A stretch of DNA of 9,865 nt from contig JAEZVS010000175.1 of NCBI GenBank assembly GCA_023443145.1, forward strand, positions 1 to 9,865, given 5' to 3'. Numbering within the stretch: position 1 is the first letter of the stretch; every line of letters starts with the position of its first letter. Source of the DNA: Bacillota bacterium. Its GTDB lineage: Bacteria; Bacillota; Peptococcia; Peptococcales; Peptococcaceae. This document shows, piece after piece, positions 1 to 7,218 of this stretch. Position numbers and translations under genes: made by a program. The notes under the pieces were generated by a model. That model was given only the letters and a program-made list of their open reading frames with translations. It searched no databases and was not told where the DNA came from.

Positions 1-570
1 AGGTGCAACTCGCCATTGTTCCATCGCATGCCATAATATTTCTTGGGCATCCCGTTTACATAGATGCCGCCGCCGCCAAAAGCATTTTGTGTGTAACCTG
101 AACCATTCATGTGATTATTGGTGATGACGCCACCACTAATATAGGCTCTGTCCACAGCAGAATAGGCACCGGCTTGAATGAAAATCCCGCCGCCGGTGGC
201 ACCGGCAGTGTTGCCGTCAACAAGTCCGCCGGTCATATATAAAGTGTTTGAGCGACGGCCCCATTCTTGTGCACCAATGCTGATACCGCCACCAATTTCC
301 GCAGCGGTATTGTTGATGACCTGCGCGTCATCAGATAAATAAACGGTGCCGCCTTCATATGCCAAAACACCGCCACCGGCTGAATAATACTGCCTTACAC
401 TCGTATCATACATGAGGCTGGCTCTGTTATTCTCTATGACGCCGCCGCTCATATGCAAGGTGGCGCCTCTGGTTAAATAAATGCCGCCGCCATAATTGGC
501 CTGATTCCGGCTGATTTCACCGGCGGTCATGTTCACCGTACCGCCATAAGCGGAAATGGCACCGCCGTAC
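1..570 (-). repeat. Degenerate beta-helix coil repeats in the surface protein (protein-level)
   Basis: On the minus strand the translation shows about six successive coils of roughly 25-35 residues. Their starts read YGGAISAYGG, YGGGIYLTRG, AGGGVLAYEGG, IGGGISIG, TGGGIFIQ and FGGGGIYVNG. Most end in an M(T/S)GG-V/L-(I/V)-x-N(N) step. In DNA this appears as recurring ccgccgcc-rich blocks spaced about 75-100 bases apart. The repeats are degenerate, not exact tandem copies, and continue past the left edge. They are the rungs of a right-handed parallel beta-helix. Confidence 0.7.
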
Positions 571-1355
571 GTGGTGGTATTTTTTTGGTTTTCAATCATA
601 TTATTATAAAGCACGGTTCCCTCTTGAATATTGAGGGTGCCGCCCACATAAATCAATGATTTCTTATTAACAGCAGAACCATTGCCGTTCACGATGATGT
701 GCGATAAGGTCGCCTCGCTGCCTTCCGGAACTTTCAGTAAATAATCCAAAAAGCTTTGATCACGAACCAAAGTGGCATTTGTGCCGCTTAAAGACACATC
801 GCCTGATACATTGGTGGTGCCGATTACAATAATTTCTTTTACTTGCGCGTTTGCTTTAGCCAGGGCTTTGGCCGCTTGAAACGTCTTCACAGCCGTTTCC
901 GGCGTCAACCCGTCATTTTGGTCATTGCCTTTAACCCCGTCTAGATAAATCACCTGCGCGGCATTTTGCTGATTTGCCGGATTCGCCTCATCGCTATTGA
1001 CATTGCGATCGGCAACATCTTTTTCTCCGTCTTGAGTGGTGGCCGCTTTTTCAGGCAAAGCGGTCGACTTTCCATTTTCCTCTCCCTCAGTCGGAGAACT
1101 TGGCGGCACTGCCGAAGCATCGTCTGAAGATTTATCCACAGCTGAAGAATCTTCTCTATGCTCCTTTACCGCATCAGCAAGGGACGACTTTTGTGTAGTT
1201 AACGTCTCTCCAGGTTGTGTTTCCGCCAGAATTTTTCCTTGCATTGTGGCGCCTTGCTCAGCTACGGATGATCCATCCGCTCCATAAGCATGGGGTGGTG
1301 GCCAAAATAGGCACACCAGCAACATACTCAGCATCAGCAATAATGATTTGTGCAT
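1..1355 (-). CDS. Secreted parallel beta-helix surface protein (N-terminal part, truncated by left edge)
   Basis: About 451 residues are visible and the frame is still open at the left edge, so the C-terminus and any cell-wall anchor are not seen. The N-terminus MHKSLLLMLSMLLVCLF... is a typical signal peptide, with likely cleavage after HAYG near residue 25. A Ser/Glu/Asp/Ala-rich, probably disordered linker follows (about residues 30-130). Then comes a segment starting VIYLDGVKGNDQNDGLTPET, as seen at the start of many Firmicute pectin-lyase-fold surface proteins. The rest is a series of beta-helix coils marked by GG(G/A)I turns and NN/N-T-A ladders. Such proteins are usually adhesins or surface structural proteins; polysaccharide binding is possible but not shown. 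The start is uncertain. ATG 1355 gives a compact signal peptide but has no well-spaced ribosome binding site; an in-frame ATG at 1400 adds 15 residues. An AAAGAAAGG site lies about 21 bases before ATG 1355. The fold class is fairly sure, the function is not. Confidence 0.8.
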   Translation of the reverse strand, partial: MHKSLLLMLSMLLVCLFWPPPHAYGADGSSVAEQGATMQGKILAETQPGETLTTQKSSLADAVKEHREDSSAVDKSSDDASAVPPSSPTEGEENGKSTALPEKAATTQDGEKDVADRNVNSDEANPANQQNAAQVIYLDGVKGNDQNDGLTPETAVKTFQAAKALAKANAQVKEIIVIGTTNVSGDVSLSGTNATLVRDQSFLDYLLKVPEGSEATLSHIIVNGNGSAVNKKSLIYVGGTLNIQEGTVLYNNMIENQKNTTTYGGAISAYGGTVNMTAGEISRNQANYGGGIYLTRGATLHMSGGVIENNRASLMYDTSVRQYYSAGGGVLAYEGGTVYLSDDAQVINNTAAEIGGGISIGAQEWGRRSNTLYMTGGLVDGNTAGATGGGIFIQAGAYSAVDRAYISGGVITNNHMNGSGYTQNAFGGGGIYVNGMPKKYYGMRWNNGELH

Positions 1356-1406
1356 TCGAATGTGTATAATAACTACCCTTTCTTTGTCATATATTCTCAT
1401 TTTTTA

Positions 1407-1435
1407 ATTATACCTACGCGAGTTATGTATGTCAA
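1407..1435 (-). promoter_or_regulatory. Perfect consensus SigA-type promoter for the beta-helix protein gene
   Basis: On the minus strand TTGACA (1430-1435) is followed after exactly 17 bases by TATAAT (1407-1412), a full match to the housekeeping consensus. An A-rich stretch lies just upstream of the -35, reminiscent of an UP element. The expected transcription start, seven bases past the -10, falls on about position 1400. That is the A of an in-frame ATG, so either the message is leaderless or translation begins further down, near 1355. Confidence 0.85.
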
Positions 1436-1514
1436 CAATTCGCAGTCATTATTTTTTTGAATATTTATGGGCAACAATTATTCTGTTATCAAGTGCTTCA
1501 CTCACTTTTTTCGC

Positions 1515-1564
1515 TTTATAAAATAAAAATTCGGCTGTTTACATTTCACAGCAAACAGCCGAAT
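1515..1564 (-). terminator. Rho-independent terminator of the trkA-trkH operon
   Basis: A perfect 12-bp inverted repeat (arms 1529-1540 and 1553-1564, loop of 12 bases) lies 18 bases past the trkH stop. Read on the minus strand, the stem is followed by a T-rich tail (TTTTTATTTTATAAA, 1514-1528), the expected intrinsic terminator layout. On the plus strand the downstream tract is not a good U run, so it acts mainly on the trk operon. It also insulates the beta-helix gene promoter downstream. Confidence 0.9.
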
Positions 1565-1582
1565 AAATATTTTCTCTTTGGC

Positions 1583-3031
1583 TTATCCATTGCGCCAGGC
1601 AGACGGTGAAAACAGAATAATAATCGGAAAAATTTCCAAGCGTCCGGCAATCATACCGATGGAAAGCATCAATTTACTGAAATCCGACAATGAAGAAAAG
1701 TTGGCGCTGGGACCCACAGCACCGAAGCCCGGACCAACATTATTAAACGTGCCGGCAACAGCACCGAAAGCCGTTTCAAAATTAACATGATCCATAGACA
1801 CCATCAGAAGAATAAATAAAAATGCAAAAGCGTAGACCATCAAATACACGCCTACTTCACGTTGTTGGCTCTCAACGATGGGTTTTTTATTGATAAGGAC
1901 CGGTGTTATTCGTCTGGGACTGGTCGCTTGGCGAATTTGCGCGCGGGAAATTTTTAAAAGCTCCAATGTCCGTCCTACTTTCAAACCGCCTGCGGTAGAT
2001 CCGCCACAGCCACCAATAAACATCAATAACAAAAGCACCACTTTGGAAAATACCGGCCACACTTCAAAGTCGGCTGTAGAATAGCCGGTTGTGGTCATAA
2101 TAGACGCCACCGTAAAAATGACCTGACGAAAACATGTAAAAATATTGTCATATTGATTGTGTACATTGATCATAATAAGTGCAGTGGCCATGGCAATAAT
2201 AAGCAAATAGAAACGCAGTTCTTCATCGCGAAAAAATGCCCCGACCCGTCCACGCAAAACAGAGTAGTACAAATAAAAGTTGATGCCGAAAAGAATCATT
2301 CCTCCGGTTAAAATATATTCTACAAGCGGCGAATGAAAGGCATTGATACTGGTGTTATAGCTGGAAAACCCTCCGGTGCCGGCTGTGCCCATTGCATGAA
2401 TAAGTGCATCAAATAAATTCAAACCGGCTGCCATCAGTAATACCGCCAGCACCAAGGTAAACGCAGCGTATATAACATATAAAATGCGGGCGGTGTCTTT
2501 TAATCGGCTCACCAGCTTGCCAAAAGTGGGGCCCGGCACTTCAGCTTTCATTAAATGTACACTTTGGCCGCTCACATCGGGTAATACCGCCAAGGCAAAC
2601 ACCAACACCCCCATACCGCCAATAAAATGGGTGAAGCTGCGCCAGAAGAGTACCGAATGCGGCAAAGATTCAATATCTGTTAATATGGATGACCCTGTGG
2701 TTGTAAAGCCTGAAGCGCTTTCAAAAAACGCATCAACAAAATGCGGTATGCTGCCGCTCATATAAAAGGGCAAGGCGCCCACCAGTGAAAGGAATAGCCA
2801 ACACAGACTGGTTATCACCAAACCTTCGCGAATGTAAATGCGCGGATTGGATGGTTTCACCCAACTCATAAATCGCCCTAAAAGAAAAGTGATCAGTATC
2901 GCCACTAAAATGCCGTTGCGGGAATGCTCCCCTTCATGATAAAGAAAGGACACCAGCAACGTAGGTGTCATGAGAAGAGCCACCACCATAAGGATTTTAC
3001 CTGAAATATGGCAAATCATCCGTTTATTCAC
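1583..3031 (-). CDS. trkH: Trk-type potassium uptake membrane subunit TrkH
   Basis: This 482-residue integral membrane protein is the K+-conducting subunit of the Trk system and works with the cytoplasmic gating ring TrkA encoded just upstream. All four pore-loop filters of the SKT (TrkH/KtrB) fold are visible: TTTGSS (110-115), TAGTGGFS (216-223), TTTGYST (313-319) and NNVGPGFG (430-437). The glycine-rich gating loop GGCGGSTAGGLK (340-351) and a C-terminal GRLEIFPIIILFSP end are also present. About ten hydrophobic helices fit the usual length of TrkH (about 480). The start is probably GTG at 3031, preceded by GGTGA that overlaps the trkA stop codon; an in-frame ATG at 3019 is the alternative. 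Only seven bases separate it from trkA, so the two are co-transcribed and probably translationally coupled. The family assignment is firm. Confidence 0.96.
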   Translation of the reverse strand: MNKRMICHISGKILMVVALLMTPTLLVSFLYHEGEHSRNGILVAILITFLLGRFMSWVKPSNPRIYIREGLVITSLCWLFLSLVGALPFYMSGSIPHFVDAFFESASGFTTTGSSILTDIESLPHSVLFWRSFTHFIGGMGVLVFALAVLPDVSGQSVHLMKAEVPGPTFGKLVSRLKDTARILYVIYAAFTLVLAVLLMAAGLNLFDALIHAMGTAGTGGFSSYNTSINAFHSPLVEYILTGGMILFGINFYLYYSVLRGRVGAFFRDEELRFYLLIIAMATALIMINVHNQYDNIFTCFRQVIFTVASIMTTTGYSTADFEVWPVFSKVVLLLLMFIGGCGGSTAGGLKVGRTLELLKISRAQIRQATSPRRITPVLINKKPIVESQQREVGVYLMVYAFAFLFILLMVSMDHVNFETAFGAVAGTFNNVGPGFGAVGPSANFSSLSDFSKLMLSIGMIAGRLEIFPIIILFSPSAWRNG

Positions 3032-3038
3032 AACGCAT

Positions 3039-4397
3039 TCACCAACTTTCCATCAGATCGTCCGGTGATGATATTTTACCTAAGTCAGACACCACAATAA
3101 TGCGATCACCTGCACATACCACGTCATTGCCTCCGGGATGAATGATTTTTCCCTCACGAATAATGGCCAAAAGCAACACACCTTTTTTCAAGGGCAAATC
3201 CTTCAGGGCAATATTTAATAGATGACTGGTTTCATGCATGAGAAATTGAATGGTCTCCACACGGCCTTCCGCCAATCGATAGAGGGTTTCAAAGCTGGAG
3301 CCCATCGCATTTTTCAACGAACGCACTTCACTCACCATCATGTCCGCAATAATGCGCTTTGGTGTAATGATGGCGCCGTAGGAATCCGGTTCTAAAATGC
3401 TCAACAGCCGTGTACGGTTCACCTTGGTGATGATACGCGATACACCTACGTTTCGAGCATACATGGATATCAACAAATTTTCTTCATCAATACCCGTAGA
3501 GGCAATCACACAGTCAAAATCCGACAAACCTTCTTCTTCCAGCATATTCTGGTCTGTGCCGTCGGCGCAAATCACCGCCACATGCGGAAACGTTTCGGCC
3601 ACTTCGGTGGCCACTTTCTGATTGCGTTCAATCACCTTCACATGAAATTGATTTTGCAAGTGGCGCAATAAATAGTGGGTGACACGTCCGGCGCCGATGA
3701 TCAAAACCGACCGCATCCGGCGCGTTTGACTGCCGCAATCACGATAAAACTGACTCAGTGCTTTGGCTTCTCCCGTTACATGAACAATATCTTCTGCTTT
3801 AAGCACAAAAGAGCCGTCCGGTACAGTGACATCGCTGCCGCGCTCCACCATCGCTATAATGACACGGCCGATGCTCATACGCTGCACTTCTTCCAAACTT
3901 TTACCCACATAAGGGCTGGTTTTCGACAGACGCACGCCCACAATGCTCATGCGTCCGCGAACAAAACGCTCCAAACTCACAGCCATAGGATAGCGCACCA
4001 GATCATACATACTGTGAGCCGCTTCACGCTCAGGGTTGATCATACGATCAATGGCCATGGCCCGTTGCATAAAACCTGCATGCCCGGAGTATTCCGGATT
4101 ACGCACACGGGCAATGGTATGTTTGGCGCCCATCTCTTTTGCAAGACGTGACGCAATGATATTGATTTCATCTTTTTCCGTTACTGCGACAAATACATCC
4201 GATTCTCCGGCGCCTGCTTCTTTCAATATGTCATAGCTGGCGCCGTTGCCACACAGTCCATTGATGTCGGCCGCATTCATCACAGAGCCGAAGACCAGCG
4301 GATCTTGTTCAATCAAGATCACATCGTTGCCTTCCATGTCCAGATCTCGACAAAGCACTTCACCCACCTTGCCGGCGCCCACAATCACAATTTTCAT
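3039..4397 (-). CDS. trkA: Trk potassium transport NAD-binding regulatory subunit TrkA
   Basis: This 452-residue cytoplasmic protein has two tandem RCK units, the full-length TrkA layout (E. coli TrkA is of similar length). RCK_N1 starts at the N-terminus with GAGKVG (7-12) and an acidic residue after the second strand (E30), typical of NAD(H) binding. RCK_C1 spans about 139-220. RCK_N2 starts near 229 with GAGRVT (235-240), where the last Gly of GxGxxG is replaced by Thr, so nucleotide binding in the second half may differ. RCK_C2 spans about 365-440. Such proteins form a ring beneath TrkH and gate K+ flux in response to nucleotides; RCK_C domains of some Firmicutes also bind c-di-AMP, which cannot be judged here. 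The ATG at 4397 is preceded by AGAGGG at a spacing of six. It is the first gene of the trk operon. Confidence 0.96.
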   Translation of the reverse strand: MKIVIVGAGKVGEVLCRDLDMEGNDVILIEQDPLVFGSVMNAADINGLCGNGASYDILKEAGAGESDVFVAVTEKDEINIIASRLAKEMGAKHTIARVRNPEYSGHAGFMQRAMAIDRMINPEREAAHSMYDLVRYPMAVSLERFVRGRMSIVGVRLSKTSPYVGKSLEEVQRMSIGRVIIAMVERGSDVTVPDGSFVLKAEDIVHVTGEAKALSQFYRDCGSQTRRMRSVLIIGAGRVTHYLLRHLQNQFHVKVIERNQKVATEVAETFPHVAVICADGTDQNMLEEEGLSDFDCVIASTGIDEENLLISMYARNVGVSRIITKVNRTRLLSILEPDSYGAIITPKRIIADMMVSEVRSLKNAMGSSFETLYRLAEGRVETIQFLMHETSHLLNIALKDLPLKKGVLLLAIIREGKIIHPGGNDVVCAGDRIIVVSDLGKISSPDDLMESW

Positions 4398-4473
4398 CTC
4401 ACGCCCTCTTTCCCCACTTAAAATAAATATGGTGATTCCGTTTATAGATCACAGCACAGGCCATGGCTCGTTG

Positions 4474-4502
4474 ATTATACGTCTTTTACAATGAGAAAGA
4501 AC
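4474..4502 (-). promoter_or_regulatory. Candidate promoter of the trkA-trkH operon
   Basis: A perfect TATAAT (-10, 4474-4479) lies on the minus strand about 80 bases before the trkA ATG. The -35 region at about 4497-4502 reads GTTCTT and is poor, so the promoter is either activator-dependent or weak. It sits immediately after the upstream operon's terminator. The predicted leader is about 70 bases, too short for a ydaO-type c-di-AMP riboswitch. A 5-bp GTGAT/ATCAC pairing in the leader is too weak to call. Confidence 0.45.
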
Positions 4503-4511
4503 ATATTTTTT

Positions 4512-4534
4512 AAAAAGCAGGCCATCAGGCCTGC
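4512..4534 (-). terminator. Rho-independent terminator of the five-gene operon, overlapping its last stop codon
   Basis: The minus strand shows GCAGGCC (4528-4534), a four-base loop TGAT, then GGCCTGC (4517-4523), followed by TTTTT (4512-4516). This is a perfect 7-bp GC-rich stem with a U tract. The TGA stop of the arylsulfotransferase-like gene (4525-4527) lies inside the loop, so half of the stem is coding sequence. Confidence 0.85.
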
Positions 4535-6276
4535 CGGGAAAAATCAATAAACTGTTGGGTATCGTAACGCGTGCCGTCCACCCATAAATAAAGATGGTAA
4601 CGGCCCGTTAATTCCTGCAGAGGCACACGCCAACACACCACGCGCTCCGGCCCGGCTGTTTTGCTCATAAGCCAAGACGCACCATAGGGCTGACGGTTGT
4701 TTTGAATATAGACTTGCTGATATTTTAGAGAGATGTCCTCCTCCGATGTGGCATTTTCTAACAGAAGGGCCGTGGCTTCTCCTTGATAAAACTGTGCCGA
4801 CAGATAAAGTACGCCGTCACGAAAATCAAAATGCAGGTGCATGTCTTCCGGTACCGCTTCGTTGGCTTCCACCGGCAAAGGCACATCAATTTCAAGAGGC
4901 GATGCCCAGCGCCCCACCACACCGCAAACCGTTCCGGAATAGGATAAAGTCGATTCATGCAGCGGGAAAAGGCCATACGCTGCAGCCGGAAGCTTTACCG
5001 ATTGTACTTCATTCCCATCTTCATCTAAAAAAATGCAGACAGTCCAAAGTTGGCGCTCCGGATGTTCCAAGCGGTCAAAAATGCCCGGTCCTCTGCCGCT
5101 TTCGCCACCACCTCCCAGCACCGCTATGGCGCCTTCCCTTAAGGGCACCAGCCGGTTTAAGACGGGGCTTGCTTCCGAACTTTGCTGAATAATCCGGTGA
5201 TCGCCGCTAATCCCGTCCAGCGCCAAAAGAAACGGCATACGATTGCCGAGTGCTCCTTTTAATCGAGAACCGTCCAATACCCAAATCGTTTCTCCAACGC
5301 CACAGACGCCACCCGGGGTTGACAGAGGCAGCCCGCTTTTATCTGAATAAATATGATGCACCTCTGCTGTAGCGGCATCAATGGCCAATAAAGACGATGC
5401 ATGTTCGGCAACCGTCCAAATCATATTTTCAGCCTCATCGTAATAAAGTTGCGACAGATGACACCAGTCTGTACTCGACCGAACAGGCGCGACATCGCCA
5501 ACAGAAAGATGGCGGCGCAAATCCAAAATATGAGAGACGGCACCGGTTTTGATGTGAACCCACACCAAATGATCCATCACCGTGCCGTTGTCTCCTCCTG
5601 TAATGGCGACCAGATGTCCATCGGGCAGCACAATCGCATCGTTGGCCACCCCTTGCGGCAGGCGCAGTTCTTGATAAACGCGCCCCAATAGATCCATCTC
5701 CCAAAGTGCGGTTGGACCATACGGCGGTGCAGGATTTTTAGGCGCACCGGTTATAAAATGGCCATTGGCCAGAGGACGAACAAAATGCGACAGATACTCG
5801 GTAAAATAACCGCAACATGCGCCGTGTTGATCATAAAGGGCGGGCCAATGGTCGCCATCGGCAAAAAGGGCCAAATAATAAGTGGATGCTTCATCGGCCG
5901 GCAGCAGTCGTGGGTCTTGCGGCTGCTGCATCAGCGCCATAGATGGAGGCAATGTCGGTGCAGAAATCACTGTTTCAGCCACCACCCCTTCCGGATCGGA
6001 AAGCCTGATGCGATTCTCAACGCCCGGCTCAAGTCCAATAATCGGCACCCGGTGCACCTTTGCTTTCTCACTCATCCAGCGTCTGTCGCCCACCGATACC
6101 ACATATTGAACGGGCACATCTGTATGGAAACACCACACGGCTGCAAGGGGCGCACGGCCGTAGGGATTCATCACCACCTGCGCATCCGTCATCCGATGCG
6201 TCCGCGCCAGCCGGTCCAGTTCGTCATCTACCGCGCGCTGGGCTGCAAAGGTATCATAAGAGGTCAAAACCGCCAT
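4525..6276 (-). CDS. Arylsulfate sulfotransferase-like (ASST-fold) beta-propeller protein, probably with an altered active site
   Basis: The 583-residue protein resembles PAPS-independent arylsulfate sulfotransferases. An N-terminal beta-sandwich (about 33-105, NPYGRAPLAAVWCFHTDVP) is followed by a propeller domain (about 130-460) with family-like steps: ANDAIVLPDGHLVAITGG (211-228), DWCHLSQLYYDEAENMIWTV (270-289), VLDGS (333-337) and SPVLNRLVPLREGAIAVLGGG (370-390). A further beta-rich C-terminal part follows. Known ASSTs are exported and use a sulfohistidine plus other His/Arg residues. Here one His of the HxNS-type motif remains (H273). The HHD-type position is Asn212, the SSRHQ-type Arg is lost (VAEHAS, 289-294), and the segment that normally carries the catalytic QH (319-328) has no His. 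No signal peptide is visible. It is therefore probably a non-sulfotransferase relative, perhaps a binding protein. The ATG overlaps the upstream stop codon (TAATG), with GCAGGG upstream, so coupling is likely. The family call is moderately sure; the function is unknown. Confidence 0.72.
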   Translation of the reverse strand: MAVLTSYDTFAAQRAVDDELDRLARTHRMTDAQVVMNPYGRAPLAAVWCFHTDVPVQYVVSVGDRRWMSEKAKVHRVPIIGLEPGVENRIRLSDPEGVVAETVISAPTLPPSMALMQQPQDPRLLPADEASTYYLALFADGDHWPALYDQHGACCGYFTEYLSHFVRPLANGHFITGAPKNPAPPYGPTALWEMDLLGRVYQELRLPQGVANDAIVLPDGHLVAITGGDNGTVMDHLVWVHIKTGAVSHILDLRRHLSVGDVAPVRSSTDWCHLSQLYYDEAENMIWTVAEHASSLLAIDAATAEVHHIYSDKSGLPLSTPGGVCGVGETIWVLDGSRLKGALGNRMPFLLALDGISGDHRIIQQSSEASPVLNRLVPLREGAIAVLGGGGESGRGPGIFDRLEHPERQLWTVCIFLDEDGNEVQSVKLPAAAYGLFPLHESTLSYSGTVCGVVGRWASPLEIDVPLPVEANEAVPEDMHLHFDFRDGVLYLSAQFYQGEATALLLENATSEEDISLKYQQVYIQNNRQPYGASWLMSKTAGPERVVCWRVPLQELTGRYHLYLWVDGTRYDTQQFIDFSRQA

Positions 6277-6845
6277 TAGATACCCTGCCCCATCAAGCGA
6301 AGGACACTCTCATTATAGGTATGCACCATGGCTTCCGCTTCGTCGGGGGTAATCTCGCCTTTTTTCGCCCGTGTCAAAAAAGCTTCCGCTTCGGCCCGCA
6401 TGCTCTGATGATCTGCCCAGGCTTCAGGGTCATAATCGTTTTCTTGAAATACAGCCGAGGCCGCCATCAAGCGCTGTAAAGTCACGAGCGCTTTCATTTC
6501 CCGGTCTTCATCAATAACGTGACGCATGAGATAGCCAAACGTCCAACCGCGGTTCGTGTCTGTTACCATTGCTTTATAGGGAATTTTTACGCCTATTTCT
6601 TTAAGCCCGGCCAGCATACGATCCAAAAAAGCGTCGTCGGCCTCCATGAGCATAAAGGTTTCTTCCGGAAGCTCTTTAGGCGCCGGGTTGAGATCGGTAT
6701 GCACTTTAGCCAATAAATCTCCCACGGTAGTGTCAAAATCATATTCGTTCACTTGCCGCCAGGGGGCATCAAAGCGGTTGAGCAAATTGATGAGTTTCGC
6801 ATATTCGTCTGATTCCAGACGTTCCATATTGTATATGAGAATCAT
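6276..6845 (-). CDS. DUF3783 family protein with C-terminal helical extension
   Basis: The 189-residue soluble protein matches my memory of the DUF3783 pattern. A short N-terminal beta strand (MILIYNME) leads a Rossmann-like half. The signature region is FMLMEADDAFLDRMLAGLKE (64-83), followed by the IPYKAMVTDTNRGWTF segment (88-103). Family members I recall are about 115-135 residues long. This one carries about 70 extra residues (116-189) that are charged and predicted helical. The role of the family is not established. The ATG at 6845 is preceded by AGGAGG at a spacing of four, which overlaps the stop of the DsrE-like gene (gap of eight bases). Its stop shares a base with the next ATG (TAATG). 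There is no signal peptide or membrane segment. Family call fairly confident, no function assigned. Confidence 0.75.
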   Translation of the reverse strand: MILIYNMERLESDEYAKLINLLNRFDAPWRQVNEYDFDTTVGDLLAKVHTDLNPAPKELPEETFMLMEADDAFLDRMLAGLKEIGVKIPYKAMVTDTNRGWTFGYLMRHVIDEDREMKALVTLQRLMAASAVFQENDYDPEAWADHQSMRAEAEAFLTRAKKGEITPDEAEAMVHTYNESVLRLMGQGI

Positions 6846-6853
6846 AAATCCTC

Positions 6854-7207
6854 CTAAGGTTTGATATAGGCATAGCCGTCCGCTTGACGGTCGGCCAATT
6901 CGATGATAGCGGCAGGTATGGGACGTACACCCTCCACCAAATCATCCACAGCAATTTTCTGTGCATTCAACGCATTTTGGCATACCAATACTTCCAGCCC
7001 TTTTTCAATATAGCCGGTGAGTTCATCATAAAAGCCTGCCGATACAGCGCCTTCTTTGGCGCTCTGCGCCGCTGCCGGTCCGTTGATGACCACCAACAAA
7101 TGGTGTTCTTCATTTTTTTGTGCAAAATAATTGAAGGTGTTGTACACATTGCCTAAAAGCACACCCCAGGCCTCAGGCTGATCAATGTGAAAACAAATTT
7201 TTTTCAT
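6854..7207 (-). CDS. DsrE/DsrF-like family protein
   Basis: The 117-residue cytoplasmic alpha/beta protein belongs to the DsrE-like (COG1416-type) group. It starts with a beta strand (KKICFHID), followed by a helix and the strand HLLVVINGPAA (36-46). The strand LEVLVC (71-76) ends in the conserved cysteine Cys76, in the context VCQNALNAQKI. The end is IPAAIIELADRQADGYAYIKP, with the GY-Y-KP tail common in this group. DsrE-type cysteines carry persulfide sulfur in sulfur relay systems such as DsrEFH and TusBCD, but stand-alone members have no proven role. Cys5 is a second cysteine. It is the middle gene of the five-gene operon; AAGGAG sits seven bases before the ATG and the gap to thiN is 11 bases. 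The family call is good; a sulfur-carrier role is inference. Confidence 0.85.
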   Translation of the reverse strand: MKKICFHIDQPEAWGVLLGNVYNTFNYFAQKNEEHHLLVVINGPAAAQSAKEGAVSAGFYDELTGYIEKGLEVLVCQNALNAQKIAVDDLVEGVRPIPAAIIELADRQADGYAYIKP

Positions 7208-7218
7208 GGTTCATCTCC

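Noticed and set aside
1036..1287. An 83-residue plus-strand open frame near the left end
   Set aside because: It is opposite the Ser/Glu-rich linker of the beta-helix protein; its Ser-rich content mirrors that linker and no start signal is present.
1376..1390. A five-codon leader peptide (MTKKG) before the beta-helix gene
   Set aside because: There is no ribosome binding site and the predicted transcript starts only about ten bases upstream; it is most likely a chance frame.
5758..6279. A 173-residue open frame on the plus strand, antisense to the ASST-like gene
   Set aside because: It has no ribosome binding site, an implausible composition rich in His/Arg/Cys, and lies fully opposite a well-supported gene. 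The same holds for other plus-strand frames at 3675-4151 and 4746-5192.
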